From NCBI GenBank assembly GCA_947579665.1, contig CANPUZ010000032.1:496001-560000 (forward strand): DNA of 64,000 nucleotides, in the 5' to 3' direction. Under the pieces are notes generated by a model that saw only the letters and a program-made list of their open reading frames with translations, made no database searches and was not told the origin of the DNA. The position numbers and the translations under genes are program-made. This stretch comes from Sympetrum striolatum (lineage: Eukaryota > Arthropoda > Insecta > Odonata > Libellulidae). This document shows, in pieces, positions 44,831-55,850 of this stretch; the first letter of the stretch is position 1; each line of letters begins with the position of its first letter.

Positions 44831-45650
44831 AGCTGTTTTTAACATGGAGATTACAAAAGCACTAGTTCTATAGCTAAATTAAAAATTAATAATAAAATCA
44901 GAAACAGGAAAAAAAAAACTTATCAAACCCGGGTGTGCTTTTACCAAAATCGAACGACCTTCTCACTTGGCCATGAAAGGGCAATAAATCGCTGTCCATC
45001 CTGTTAAAGAAAGGGGGTAAACGAGGGTGTTTCCAGCGCTAATTCGCCGTCGTTCTTATAAAAAAGGACGCAACGAGTCGAAGATTATTTTCTTCGGCCG
45101 AGAGCTCTTAGCGTAGTTAAGAAATTCATCCTTCCTCGGTTTCCGTGATCATCTGAATTGGTCCAGCGCGTACTTACGGATTATAACAAATTTAACTCGA
45201 GATAATAATACAGACTCCTGCGCCGAACATAACTTCCTACTTTCTACAATACTTTCGAAGGAACTGCTGCCGTTTAAAAAGAATAGAACGCGATTTCTAG
45301 AAAGTATATACTGCGACTGCATTTCCTTAACTATTTTTAGACGTATTCGCCATCGGATTGAGACATTTGTCGTTCTGTGAGACCAAGTTTTGGATGCCGG
45401 TGTCATAGAATGTCTGGGATTGAAACCAGGGAATCGAACCGGAGTTTCCCGCATTCATTGCTCCGGTTAGGAGCGAATGACTCAAATGACGGTTCGGAGA
45501 CTCGAGCCTCCGCTGCGACAATCGCTCCACTCCGAACCGCTTCGCCATTCGAACTAGAGAAAACCCAAAGAGAGGCTTCGATTGGTGATGGAGTGGCTCC
45601 AACGCGTTCCCTAGCGTCGCCGAGCTTCGAATTGAAGCATTTTTTACCCC
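44831..45650. other. No gene; GC-richer sub-region with weak tRNA-like motifs
   Basis: 45.38-45.60 kb is GC-richer and has a CGGTTCGATTCCC box on the minus strand, perhaps a SINE relic. Nothing else recognised. Confidence 0.4.
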
Positions 45651-45654
45651 TCCG

Positions 45655-45915
45655 ACTATCTATCTATTTTTGGAAGATACAATCGGTATCATGCAACCCC
45701 CCTGCTACCTCGGTCAATCCGATAATGACCGTAGGTTAAGAGAAATAGATGCTAGGTCGAATCGTTTTAAAAATTCATTGTTTCCGCGAACGATACGCGA
45801 CAATAACCGAATAAGGAAGTAGTTTAGATTCAACTGGTGTTTACACCCCCTGCCACACGCCGAAAGGCGGCTAGGTAGGTAGGGTAGGGTATTAATGTAG
45901 ATGTAGATGTAATTG
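45655..45915 (+). pseudogene. CR1-like LINE, 3' end
   Basis: Encodes DTIGIMQPPCYLGQSDNDRR and NRFKNSLFPRTIRDNNRIRK plus stop, nearly the same C-terminus as the 19.1-kb copy. The 3' UTR hairpin with GAAA loop is near 45860 and the tail is 'gtagatgtagatgta'. Confidence 0.75.
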
Positions 45916-46955
45916 TGTTGTTGTGTTGTGTGTTGAAGTGTTGAAAGCACTGAGGATAGCTGAATTGTCATAATTATCAAGTTCCTTGATAATATATTTC
46001 CCCAGTTAGTAACAATATTAAGAGCATAACATTTAATGAAGATATTTAAGTTTCAAGTTGCATGTTGGTTAGATTTATCCCTAACTCATTAAGCAGTTTT
46101 CACGGAAAAAAGTTGAAATTTTTATATTACGAGGATTTTCACGAAGTCTGAGTGTTTGGGAATAGATTCTTCTAACGCTTCGAAATGAATTGGAATGAGT
46201 GAAAGGGAAGTACGATTGGATATCATGAGAATTGCGTCCCTAGTGATTTGAGAACATCTCTCTTCGTATATGTTGGCGTAAAATAGCGAAGTGCGATTAA
46301 AGTATCAAAAACAAAATAAAGTAAGGCTATACATTGTAGTAGAAGGAATGAATAGTACGAGCTGAAGCATGGATTTAAGGAAATGATTTACTGCTAAGTG
46401 AAATATTGGCATTGCCGATCGGTTATATTCTATGAATTTCCTTGAATGTATCTGAATATTGAAATGACATATAATTTCAAAAACTTGTCTTATCTTACGC
46501 AGTTTTATGGCCCGCAATGTCCTAATTTTCTGCACAGAAAAAAAAGGTAAAAAGTACGGGAATTGGGTTCAAAAACCTAGTAAGACGAAGTTGAACAACA
46601 TATTCCACTTCTACTCATTCAAATCCAGATACCTTCCAACATCACCCGCAATCGTAAATTTCGGAATAATTAATACACCATGTAATATAAGCTCTGGGAT
46701 AAATTGCTGAGATATTTGAGGATACGGAAGCTAATAGTTTCTAATTAATGAAAAACAGCTGTTTCATAAAAACCTCCGTGAACAGAAAAAAACAAAACAA
46801 TTCGTATTTCCTTGTAAGGACCGACGTGTAGGAGAAAAGAGTATTTTATGCTGCATATTGACGTACGCTTGTGAAACTAACCACCGCTTTCCTTTGCAGG
46901 ACGTTTTCCTCGAGAAGGAAATTCAGAACACCCTTCTTTATCCTCATCTCCAAAC
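45916..46955. other. No gene seen
   Basis: AT-rich, nothing recognised. Confidence 0.5.
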
Positions 46956-46959
46956 AACA

Positions 46960-47165
46960 CTGTTGAGATTGGAGAGGATTAAGCGCTCGGCAGGCAGACG
47001 CCCGTAATCCACTCTGAAGAGGGCCCTGTTTGTTATCACCATAGAGTAAGGATGGGGTAGAGTGCTGGACAGGCTGCGCAGTAGCCGAGCCGATGTTACA
47101 GCATTAAACCACGTGACTTTTCCGTTTTCTAGCGGCAATTCAAATACGCTGTGGAGTTTCATCTT
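46960..47165 (-). repeat. Repeat D, copy 1
   Basis: Shares with 49.44-49.58 kb (opposite strand) a 25-bp identical block around 'taccccatccttactctatg', plus 'aaagtcacgtggt' and 'tgtaacat'. GC-richer than its surroundings. Class unknown. Confidence 0.5.
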
Positions 47166-47304
47166 GAAAAATCGAGTTTTTAAGTAACTCTGAACTACGT
47201 AGTTAATGCGTATATTTTTTTAATAGATAGTAGAGTTTCCACTTAAAGTTTTCTTATTATAATAATCAACGTCGGGTATATATTCATCATTGTTTAAGAA
47301 TATT

Positions 47305-47645
47305 TAGATACCTCTCGTCGAGTTCTTCGGAACGAGTATCAACTCATCAAGGTTTACTCGAGTAACAAGCAAGATAAATACAAAATAACAAAATTTCAAA
47401 TAAATTCCCAGTTATCGTTGAGTTTTTCGAACATATCCGGAGAAAATTACGTTTAAATGGAATATCAAGATACTTCTCGTCGAGTTCTTCAAAAAGAGAA
47501 TCATTTCGACTAGGTTTACTCGGATGAAAAGCAAGATCAAGCAAGAAAAGGAAGAGAGCAAAAAAACTGAAAGTTTCGAATAAATTCCCAGTTTTCGTTG
47601 ATTTTTTCGAACATTTCTGGAAAAAATGACGTTTAAGTGTTGTTA
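47305..47645. repeat. Tandem duplication, two ~162-180-bp units
   Basis: 'tctcgtcgagttcttc' recurs 162 bp apart (47313 and 47475) and 'taaattcccagtt.tcgttga' 180 bp apart (47401 and 47581). The second unit has about 18 extra A/G-rich bases. Confidence 0.8.
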
Positions 47646-48160
47646 AGTTTAAATTACACATATAGCTAGAGTAACGTTTAAAACTAAGGCAAACTTGGGT
47701 TTAAGTGGTCGAATATCACAGTTAACATTTTCTTTCATATTTAAACAATTTGGAACTTTCATGAATAATTTAATAGAAACGCACTCAATTTATTACAACG
47801 AATGAAAGAACAAGATACTTAACTTCCTCCATTCAAAAGTTACGAGTCTTCAAAACGAGACAGGTTCGTCGATTTTTGCGAATATTTGTAAATTGAATAA
47901 ATTGGAAACTGTACCTTGATATGCCTCCGGTTGAATCAACTACTGGTATAGGTATAGCTCCAAATAAAGGAAATGATTTAGAATGGAATGAAATTACAGT
48001 GGGATTTTTCTGATAATATTTAATAATCACTTCTTTAACAAAGTTTTAGGAAACATCCTCCTGCCACATCACTGACAACTTCTCACATTTAGAATTCATT
48101 CATATTTAAGTATCATTATTTAGATATAAATTATAAATTATTACATATTAAATTCTATGG
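47646..48160. other. No gene seen
   Basis: AT-rich, nothing recognised. Confidence 0.5.
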
Positions 48161-48164
48161 TATT

Positions 48165-48290
48165 AGGCCGGACTTCGTGGAAAGCCATAATAAGAAATAA
48201 ATAAGGCACTTCGTAATTTCCACACTGTTATTTATTTAAAAACGACCGGTTTCGGCTAACGCCACCCTCAGGTTTAATTTCTTAGTAATA
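48165..48290 (-). repeat. Penelope-like element 3' tail
   Basis: Minus strand: CTGAGGG, a GGC/GCC stem with GTTA loop, GAAACCGGTCG (48245-48271), then 'aaataaataa' and 'gtgtggaa', in the same order as the 31.75-kb element. No coding part was seen. Confidence 0.65.
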
Positions 48291-48489
48291 CATATTTTAA
48301 AAACAATACAGCTATGTTTACAGAAGGTAAGTGTAAGACAAAGATTCAGAAAGTTTAATTTTACGCAACAGGCCATCTCTCCATCCGAGATCTTTTTCAC
48401 AGATGCTTCTAAAACAAGACATGTAAAGGAGTCCATTTCTCTGCTACGTGATACTTCACATTACTACATGTTGTAATTGAATTTAAATT

Positions 48490-48760
48490 TATTTCAGTTG
48501 AAGTTCATTAGTTTATATTTCCTGGAATTGCATTGTAACTTACTTTTAAGAAGCCATACGTGCAATTTTGTAAGGTTAACTTGTAAGGTTAATGCGGTGT
48601 AATCTCCAAGGTTTCTAATTGCTTGACAAATATTACAATTGGCAGCAAATAAAGGGATGTTTGATATAAGAATTTTTGGCAAGTTATTTATATAAATTAA
48701 AATAATTATAGGCAAAATAACGTTATGTAGGGTTCCAGGAAAGTTTTCCATTTTCCAGAT
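48490..48760 (-). pseudogene. CR1/Jockey-group LINE RT fragment
   Basis: Reading leftward: ILIYINNLPKILISN, IPLFAANCNICQAIRNL and LQCNSRKYKLMNFN. These align with '..FLIYINDLP', the catalytic 'FADDC.IY' and 'N..KCK.M.F' of CR1/Jockey-group RTs. The catalytic DD is replaced by AN, so it is inactive. Confidence 0.6.
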
Positions 48761-49438
48761 TTTAGAGTGTTTAGAGGGCACAAAATCCTTTCTCCTCAAG
48801 CTGAGAATCCATAGTTTTCTCCTTTCATGATCTACTGGGAAGCTATAAAGTCAATATTAATAATTATAAATAACGAGAAAAGCCTGCGACACTTTAATAT
48901 ACTCGAGCGCTCCAATGAACTCGATTCAAGCAATAATATTGAATATGCACCGAAGGGAATAATATTCCTAAACGGAAAAACAAAGTTTATCTTGTTATAA
49001 TCATCGACAAACAAGAATAAACCGTAAAAACTGCTATATTCCATTTTTGTCACATGGAATACTCTGTAGTAATAGCCGCAATCGCCTATTTGCTAGCTAC
49101 TTCATTACCTTATTACATAATCTGTAAATGGCAAATGAAAGTTAAATGATAAGAAAACAATTCTAGATAAGTATTAAAATCACCATAAACACAAAACTTA
49201 CGAGTTAAAAGTGATTTCTTTAACGTAATTTTCCTTGCAGTTCCATGCGCAGCATTTCAAAACCATGATTCCCAAGTCCTTTAATCTTTTACGGTTAATT
49301 TTCATCCAGATACCGAAAATAAATATTGAGTTACATTAGCCAGACTATAGAGCATCTAAATAAACTCGAATTCAGAGCATCAGCTGTCCGTAAAGGACAT
49401 AAATACTTAAAAAACCAACTTGAGTACACGAATTTCTC
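48761..49438. other. No gene seen
   Basis: AT-rich, nothing recognised. Confidence 0.5.
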
Positions 49439-49439
49439 A

Positions 49440-49580
49440 CTTAACTTACCGGCGAGATTTCCGAAAGCGGACCAAAGTCACGTGGTCTCCTACGTTCAAT
49501 CCTGTAACATGCGCAGAACGCAACACGCGCTCTACCCCATCCTTACTCTATGGTTATCACCAACATTCGGTTGCGAAAAG
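49440..49580 (+). repeat. Repeat D, copy 2
   Basis: Inverted partner of 46.96-47.17 kb, with the same 25-bp block and 'aaagtcacgtggt'. Confidence 0.5.
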
Positions 49581-49719
49581 ATGCAGACATAAAATCGGAC
49601 ACCCAAAGGGGGGGTGATTCCGGTAGTCCAGGAGGACCACTATCCCTTCCGATTATCACTACTTTTTGGGACATATTTGTGGTTCGTTGTTCTGGTAACC
49701 CATACTTAAATCCAATTCG

Positions 49720-49950
49720 AATATAATAACAAATTGCCTTTATTCGGGCGAGAATGAGACAAAAAAAGTCATTTCTTACACCTAACCCATCGTCAATGCG
49801 AAACAGAAAGAAAGAGATAGTTTGCAAAAGAAGAAAACTAATGTGTGGATTAAAAAAATCTAAGCTGGAGGCTCAGGAAAATATTTTCACTGCGGGAAAA
49901 CACTCAAAAGAAGAGGAGAACCTGCGAAACCTACGAATAAGAAACTGTAT
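49720..49950 (-). repeat. 3' end of the L2/CR1-like LINE, truncated copy 2
   Basis: Shares 'ctttattcgggcgaga', 'cctaacccatcgtca' and 'cactgcgggaaaacac' with the 3' UTR of the full-length element; diverged, same orientation. Confidence 0.7.
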
Positions 49951-51388
49951 TTTGTAATTGAGGAGAAAGAACAGAGTTATGTTAGACAGGCAGTGAAAAT
50001 ATAAAAATTGTACAAAAATAAAGGGGTAAAAGTATAACTGCAGTACAAACAATCAGATAAAATGAATCAACTTCACTAAACTGACATTAATTATAGATGA
50101 ATTGAAATGAACGTTGAGCAATGGGAGATAAATCTCAAAGAAATGAAGAAAATGAAATTACATTAAGAAATACGTACAAATGAAAGATTGAAAGGTCTAG
50201 TGCACTGAAAATGATCAAAAACATAGTTTATAGGAAATTGTTAAAAGACAGAATAAGAAACAAAAAAAGAATATCGGATTGACATTCGTTTAATCCTTTC
50301 ACCACCAATTCCAGTGGTCGTTCTTCCGTCTAATTCCCTTCGTGTCTCTTCCGATTTTTCGGAGGACCGCCCTCGAGTGCTTCACACCCGCTCTCAAGTC
50401 TGAGGGATCGCCATATATTTTACATATTTCTTCCTCTATGATGACGATCACCAACGGGTTTCAGAGATTGACGTAACCTAAGTAACGAATGAATAGAGAT
50501 CAAACAAAAGCCTGTCTTTGATTCAGCGGTCCATGGAACAGTAAAATAATCACTCTGCGATTTGGTGCAGACACCGAATAATGCTTTGTCCTCCCCTAAA
50601 TCAGGGTTCCTCTGTCGTGGGATTTTTCAAATACTGACTAAAATGATTTAGTTATACGATTCCGTTGAATAATTTGGGAAACTGAGTTAGCAAATCGGAG
50701 TGGACTGATTAGTGGTTAATTAATACGAAGTAGTGTTCCTCATCATTAGAAAACATTCTCTCAACTCGAAACGACCGCGGGATGCATTGTTGAGGTTACT
50801 TTCAACAATGGTCCCTACTTTGTGATGCTCGCGAGGGATATTGTTGTTGACTTCGCCTAGTAACGAGGGGGAAGTGGTATTTCTTCCTACCGCCATAAGA
50901 ATGCCAAAGCGATACCAATTAGAAAAACTTTTTGATGAATTTGATAATTGAACACATTGATATAATGAAAATTTGAGATACAATGAGGTGTTGAGTCGTT
51001 CCTTATTGCGAGCTTACCAAGTTTAACCGTTAGAGAGTGCTGTTTAACACTCCGAAAGAAAGTGGATCTCAACTAAAGGTTTAGTACTTTATCTCCACTT
51101 ATTCCGACGATACTTCCTGATTTAGCAATTCTTTAAAATAGAATAGAGAATGATTAATAGATATTTTCGATACCTAATGATACGTTGGCATCCATTATTG
51201 CTCCTATCGTAGGAATTAAAAGTGACTCGAGACGAGAATCTGCGATATATTTTTCCTTAAGTAATACCGGGAGATGATTAATGTATCCATGATTTGTATT
51301 AAGTAATACAAAACTCCATGGTTCGAGGATGCTACTTTATTATTTTTATCTTCATGTTGTCTTTTTAAGATAATTACTAAGGAAGGGA
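49951..51388. other. No gene seen
   Basis: AT-rich, with mixed-composition patches at 50.3-50.45 and 50.75-50.9 kb that I do not recognise. Confidence 0.5.
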
Positions 51389-51390
51389 AG

Positions 51391-51478
51391 TATCTATTAT
51401 ATATAGACGCTTCTCCGGATATCTATTATATATAGACGCTTCTCCGGTTATCTATTATATATAGACGCTTCTCCGGAT
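51391..51478. repeat. 29-bp tandem repeat, three copies
   Basis: Units starting at 51391, 51420 and 51449, each 'tatctattatatatagacgc' followed by 'ttctccgg', nearly identical. Confidence 0.9.
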
Positions 51479-52456
51479 ATATATATACGAGTAAAATGTA
51501 GCTTGCACACTGCAAGCAGATCGACAACAATAATTTAAAATTGGCATTATATAATAATAATAATAATAATAAAACGGCTTTATTCGGGCGAGATTGAGAC
51601 TAAAAGTCTCCTCTTCCATCTAACCCATCGTCATACAATACATAAATAATTAATTTAAAGAGATAGTATGAAAAAGATTTGAGAAGAAATTGTGGATGTA
51701 AAAAACCTAAGAAATTCTTAGGAAAAAAAAAATTTATCCACTGCAGGAAAACACCCACTAAGAAGGGGGGTGTGAAAAACCTGCGCAAACCTACCGATAG
51801 TATTAACTAAAAAGATGGTAAGAAACATGATTACATTTTATAAATACACTATCAATAGGTACATATATAGGATACATCAATAAAATTTTAACATATATAA
51901 CATAACATAAAATAACATATTTTAAAGCATACATACATGTCAATATTACATAAAACATAGATATCAACACAACATAGGGATAGGAAACCGGTGAGAAAAG
52001 ACTTTTATTACTAGAATAAAGAAGAGATAATTTTATTTACAACAGCAATATATATATGAAAATTGAAGACAAAATATCTCAATTGTACACTTCAATGGAA
52101 CACAATTTTTATGTATAATATTAACATGTTCAATGCATACATATAGTATAAAGTCAAAAATATGTAAAAACGTAAATAATATGGTGTCAGTAAGACAGTA
52201 CATGAAGTATATAAGTACAAATTGAAAGAAAGTAAAAAACGTAAATTTAAGGAAAAAACAAGGACCAGAAAGACCAGAGACATTATTTTCATGTTTGCAG
52301 TGACGTTTGTAGTTTGAAGGGTTTAAGAGATTTGGAGAGAACCAGTAGATAAGTATAGTATATAATGGTGAGATTCACAGTGCTTTGGCGATTAGATTTA
52401 AAATCAGTAGGAGGATGAAATTTCTGTGCGTTGCCGCTAAGAGTAGAAATGACCCT

Positions 52457-55400
52457 TTAAATAGGGAGATCGTTTCCCATGAGATAAGTGCGACATTTAC
52501 TTTTAAAAGCGCGAGCTGTGATAGAGGACTTAATTTCGAGGGGAAGGATGTTCCAAAGCTTGCTTGCAGTTACGATAAAAGAGTTATGAAAAATTTCGGT
52601 TCTATGATGTGGAATGAGTAAGTTGTCGCAACCTCTTGTGTTGCACCTATGGACAGAAAATAAGTTCACGAATTCCGAAGCAATGTACTCTGGCTTTTGC
52701 GTAGTTAGGATGCTATAAACAATAGATAGTACATGCAATTTCCTTCGAGATTCTAGCCTTAGCCAGCATAATTGTTTGTATGATTCAGAGACATGATCAT
52801 ACTTTCGTAACTTAAAAATAAATCTTATAGATGCGTTCTGTGCTCTTTGTAACTTCAGAGCTAATTCTCCGGATAGATCCTGGTACACTACATCTCCATA
52901 ATCAAAATGCGGCATGATCAACGAATTTACAAGTTTGGCTTTCAGAGGTGGAGATAAAAAATATCCTAATCGTCTAAGAGAGTGAAGAGATGAATATACT
53001 CTTTTGCATATTTGAATTACTTGCTCGGACCATGAGAGGTTTTCGTTTATGATAACACCTAGGTTTGTTACTGAGCTGCCATATGGGATTTTAGATCCAT
53101 TTAGGATTGGTGTTGGAATGTTGCTTCGATCTAGTGAATTTAATAGTTTTGGGTGACCAATTATGACAGCTTGTGACTTAGACGGATTTATAGTGAGAAA
53201 GTTTTTCTTACTCCATTCATGAATTTTAGTTAGGTCATGGTTGATGCGAGTGATCGAGTCCGTGAAGTTTGACACAGGTGAATCTATGTAGATTTGCAAA
53301 TCATCAGCGTATAAATGAAATTTGCAGAATTTAATAACTTGAGGGCAATCATTTATAAAAAGAGAAAACAACAATGGGCCGAGTATGGAACCTTGCGGAA
53401 GACCACGGTTTACCGTCAACCAGGAGGAGGAGGAGTCATGAGATACGACTTTCGTTTGGCGTTCGTGAAGATAAGACGCAAACCAATCGGCGGATAATTT
53501 AGAAAACCCCATGATGAGTAATTTGGCAATCAAAATATCTGCGTCGATTGAGTCAAAAGCTTTACTAAAGTCAAGAAGAATTAAGGTTGTTAATTTCTTA
53601 TGATCCATGGATCGTCGGATGTCGTCAGTGATTTTTACCAACGCGGTTGTGGTACTATAATTTTTCCGAAAACCTGATTGCAAAGGATCAAGTATCGAGT
53701 GTTGCGTGAGGAAATCAGTAACTTGACCATGAACAATTTTCTCGAACGCTTTAGATAACACCGGGAGGAAGCTGATTGGACGATACTCAATGGGATTTGA
53801 TTTGAGATTTTTGGGCAATGGCCGTATCAACGCGCGTTTCCATGGATTTGGAAACTTTCCCTGGAGAAGAGAGTGATTATAAATGTTTGTGATCATAGGT
53901 AATATTAAGATACAGATTTTGTCAACTAGTATTAACGGAATTTCGTCCGCTCCTTGGGTTTGAGACTTGAGATTTTTTATGGCTCTTAGCACTTCGAGCT
54001 GCGTTACCGGTTTGAAAAAGAAATTAGGATAGCCACGAAAAGGGGTTATTTTTCGTTGAAGAAGATCTAACTCTTGACGCTTCTGTTTTGCATCGATAAT
54101 TGACGGTGGGCGAGAAAATGTTTTATTTAACTTATCGAGGGAAACGTTATGAAGAGCAGATGATTCCTTCGATTTTCCAATCCCAAGTTTGCGCAAATTT
54201 TTCCACAGTGTTGAAGAGGAGCCGCTATCCTTAGAAATAGCATGGGCAAGTTTAATTTTTGCATTTCGTATCATTTGTTTGGTCTTATTTCTTAGCATTT
54301 TGTAATGCTCAAATTCCACTGTACTTTTTGTGCGTTTAAATTTACGGAAAGTGGAGTCGCGCTTCGTCATCATTTGTTTTATCTCTGCAGTTAGCCAGGG
54401 AGCGTGAGGCTTAGTAACTCGTATCGTTCTGACGGGAGCATGAACATTTATTAATTTTAACATATGGTTATTTAAGATATCTACTTTTGTATCAACATCG
54501 TCAGTGTATTCTATCTCCTGCCATGGTAGTAATTTAGCGTCATTTAAGAATTCGTTAAAGTTGATGGCTTTAAAGTCTCGACAGCGAATGTATTTAGATC
54601 TATTTTTCGGAACTTTGAGGGAATAAGAAAGATAAAGTAAGTCGTGGTGAGAAATTCCAGGAACTGAGAGTTGCCCGTGTATTTTAACTTTATCGGGATT
54701 ACTTGAGGCTATAATGTCAATCCATGTGGACGAAGTTGATGTATTGTGAGTAGGTTTTAGAGGCAGAATGGTAAGATTGTGAGAATCGAATAAATGTCTC
54801 AGATATCTTGAATCGTTATTATCAGCATTAAAATTTGCGTTGAAGTCTCCTGCAATAATGACATGATCGTAACAGTGTCTCAGATTGGCTAATTCGTCGT
54901 CTAATACGCTCAAATAACCAATTTTTGGTGGTCGATAAATTACCCCAAGTAATATTTTCTTGTGTTCTACAATAATTTCGACGAAAATAAATTCAGGTTT
55001 TCTACAATAGATTGGGTTACTGTTAGAGATTATTTTACCATGAAGATCGCTACGAATGAAAATCCCAACGCCCCCACCTCTTTTGCCTATACGATCATTT
55101 CGATATAGCGTATACCCAGGAATTTTTACAGCTGAGGAATCAATCGTAGGGTTTAACCAAGTCTCAGAAATCGCAATGGCGTGTATGTCTGACTGGGGAA
55201 GTATTAGTTTAAGTTCATCGAGATGTGGTATAAGACTTTGAGCATTAAGATAAACTAGTTTAAATGTTCGTGGAAAAACTTGTAATTCCTTCGTGAGAAG
55301 ATGTCGAGTACTTAATGGGGGATAAGGACGCTTACTGAGCGAGTTGGCCGTTGCAGTATTCAACAATGGTTCAACTGAGAGAAAGTGACGTTCTTGATGA

Positions 55401-55504
55401 GTAAACACGCTTAATGAGGGTACAAATTCTAATGCTTCTGGATTAAGGGTATACCTCCTGGTGCGCAAGGGGACAAAAGGAGGTGCGTTTGGGTCAAGCT
55501 GCAT
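52457..55504 (-). CDS. LINE ORF2: APE endonuclease and reverse transcriptase, intact
   Basis: 1015 codons without a stop. The APE-type endonuclease covers about residues 80-290: LNAQSL near 87, catalytic Glu114 in SETWL, GDFNA at 219-223, TWIDIIASS, and SHHD at 285-288. The RT covers about 480-780: EYRPISFLPVLSKAFEKIV, DFSKAFDS with Asp645, GLPQGSILGPLLF and YADD at 732-735, then VTNLGVIINENLSW and a C-terminal region with RCNTRGCDN. All catalytic residues I can check are present. ORF2 nicks target DNA and copies the element RNA. It could be active or very recently so; activity also depends on ORF1, which looks short. Confidence 0.9.
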   Translation of the reverse strand: MQLDPNAPPFVPLRTRRYTLNPEALEFVPSLSVFTHQERHFLSVEPLLNTATANSLSKRPYPPLSTRHLLTKELQVFPRTFKLVYLNAQSLIPHLDELKLILPQSDIHAIAISETWLNPTIDSSAVKIPGYTLYRNDRIGKRGGGVGIFIRSDLHGKIISNSNPIYCRKPEFIFVEIIVEHKKILLGVIYRPPKIGYLSVLDDELANLRHCYDHVIIAGDFNANFNADNNDSRYLRHLFDSHNLTILPLKPTHNTSTSSTWIDIIASSNPDKVKIHGQLSVPGISHHDLLYLSYSLKVPKNRSKYIRCRDFKAINFNEFLNDAKLLPWQEIEYTDDVDTKVDILNNHMLKLINVHAPVRTIRVTKPHAPWLTAEIKQMMTKRDSTFRKFKRTKSTVEFEHYKMLRNKTKQMIRNAKIKLAHAISKDSGSSSTLWKNLRKLGIGKSKESSALHNVSLDKLNKTFSRPPSIIDAKQKRQELDLLQRKITPFRGYPNFFFKPVTQLEVLRAIKNLKSQTQGADEIPLILVDKICILILPMITNIYNHSLLQGKFPNPWKRALIRPLPKNLKSNPIEYRPISFLPVLSKAFEKIVHGQVTDFLTQHSILDPLQSGFRKNYSTTTALVKITDDIRRSMDHKKLTTLILLDFSKAFDSIDADILIAKLLIMGFSKLSADWFASYLHERQTKVVSHDSSSSWLTVNRGLPQGSILGPLLFSLFINDCPQVIKFCKFHLYADDLQIYIDSPVSNFTDSITRINHDLTKIHEWSKKNFLTINPSKSQAVIIGHPKLLNSLDRSNIPTPILNGSKIPYGSSVTNLGVIINENLSWSEQVIQICKRVYSSLHSLRRLGYFLSPPLKAKLVNSLIMPHFDYGDVVYQDLSGELALKLQRAQNASIRFIFKLRKYDHVSESYKQLCWLRLESRRKLHVLSIVYSILTTQKPEYIASEFVNLFSVHRCNTRGCDNLLIPHHRTEIFHNSFIVTASKLWNILPLEIKSSITARAFKSKCRTYLMGNDLPI

Positions 55505-55850
55505 AGCAGAAAAACACGTAGAGGAAGGCAGTTTGAAACTTATTGAAAAACTCCTAAATTCTTAACGTTTGGGAGTAAGAAATATTATTTACACAGTTTT
55601 CGAAATTTTCTTCTATAGGAGAAAAAATAATAAAAATGTAAAGACAAAGAGATTGAGCGTTTTAAAGAGTTTACCTGCTTAAAATTTAATATCAATCACT
55701 TACTCACACAGATACTTAAAACTCCAAATTCAATTTATTAATACTTAAACAAAAATTAAACGACTCTGCAAATAATTTACAGGGCTTAGAGTACGGGCAA
55801 ATAACTTTAGCTCTGATAGGAGATCAAGGTAAACTGCAATTAATTAATAA

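Noticed and set aside
45377..45602. ORFs on both strands in a GC-richer patch with a B-box-like motif
   Set aside because: No protein family recognised; the tRNA-like motif lacks the rest of a tRNA. Possibly a SINE relic, not firm enough to list as one.
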